DNA of 5,086 nt from JAXDLH01 sp034666705 (GTDB taxonomy: Bacteria > Chloroflexota > UBA6077 > SHYK01): NCBI GenBank assembly GCA_034666705.1, contig JAXDLH010000203.1:1-5086 (forward strand). The letters are read 5' to 3'. Below, in pieces: positions 5,038-5,086 of this stretch. A program made the translations under genes and the position numbers. The notes below the pieces were generated by a model that ran no database searches, was not told the DNA's origin, and saw nothing but the letters and a program-made list of their open reading frames with translations. Numbering within the stretch: position 1 is the first letter of the stretch; the number at the start of each line of letters is the position of its first letter.

Positions 5038-5086
5038 GGGGTTAGGGCACCCCTGGCCTTCCAGAAGCGAATCCCATAGCGTGAGA

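Larger units (their letters stand above)
4922..5086. other. Non-coding tail with C/G-run repeats
   Basis: No gene is supported here. The region is a chain of C-runs and G-runs: the Rieske stop is followed by CCTCCCCCCGGCCCCC, then the repeat-like motif at 4946-4967, the small palindromes CCGTGCACGG (4967-4976) and GTCATGAC (5001-5008), the large palindrome at 5008-5037, and a GGGGGTTAGGG stretch (5036-5047). This composition is typical of interspersed intergenic repeats in GC-rich genomes, seen for instance in Chloroflexota. The last 45 bases read on the minus strand as a 14-codon open tail ending at TAA (5042-5044), too short to call a gene end. Confidence 0.5.

Noticed and set aside
5042..5086. 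Minus-strand 14-codon open tail reading SHAMGFASGRPGVP and stop
   Set aside because: It is too short to distinguish the end of a convergent gene from repeat sequence, so it is not listed as a coding feature.

Overview
This is a GC-rich bacterial window. It looks like an environmental or soil-type genome, and the gene mix and the C/G-run intergenic repeats at the right end resemble Chloroflexota or a similar GC-rich lineage. The taxonomic call is only a suggestion, because no marker gene is present.

Layout, left to right. Bases 2-379 are the last 125 residues of a large FAD-linked oxidase with a C-terminal Fe-S/CCG domain, ending in an unusual hydrophobic tail. Its stop codon overlaps (ATGA) the start of a broken gene at 376-557 that begins as a PPC/DUF296-domain protein, suffers a one-base frameshift after about 14 codons and loses similarity after about 40. 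A gene-poor stretch to 744 holds a plausible sigma70 promoter. Bases 745-1365 encode a protein with two tandem antibiotic-biosynthesis-monooxygenase-like (ABM) ferredoxin folds. A perfect 18-bp-arm palindrome (1374-1410) closes that unit, and a very good sigma70 promoter (1446-1474) opens the next. Bases 1529-2545 encode a luciferase-like flavin monooxygenase (LLM). Converging on its 3' end and overlapping it by 69 bases is a minus-strand ribbon-helix-helix antitoxin-like gene (2477-2866) with no toxin partner and an odd C-terminal extension. Divergent from that is a HicB-like/DinB-like two-domain protein (2974-3633), then a Rieske non-heme iron oxygenase of the phthalate dioxygenase/LigXa type (3707-4921). 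The last 165 bases are non-coding, with a dispersed-repeat-like motif and a 30-base perfect palindrome that probably terminates transcription.

Functionally, three proteins (ABM, LLM, Rieske oxygenase) suggest an oxidative catabolic neighbourhood for aromatic or related organic compounds. The window contains neither the flavin reductase that an LLM may need nor the ferredoxin/reductase that the Rieske enzyme needs, so electron donors must be encoded elsewhere. The RHH and HicB/DinB-like genes between the two oxygenases look like accessory insertions. I see no CRISPR array, tRNA, rRNA, insertion sequence or clear new multi-gene system. The most unusual items are the decayed PPC gene coupled to the oxidase, the membrane tail on that oxidase, and the orphan extended antitoxin.
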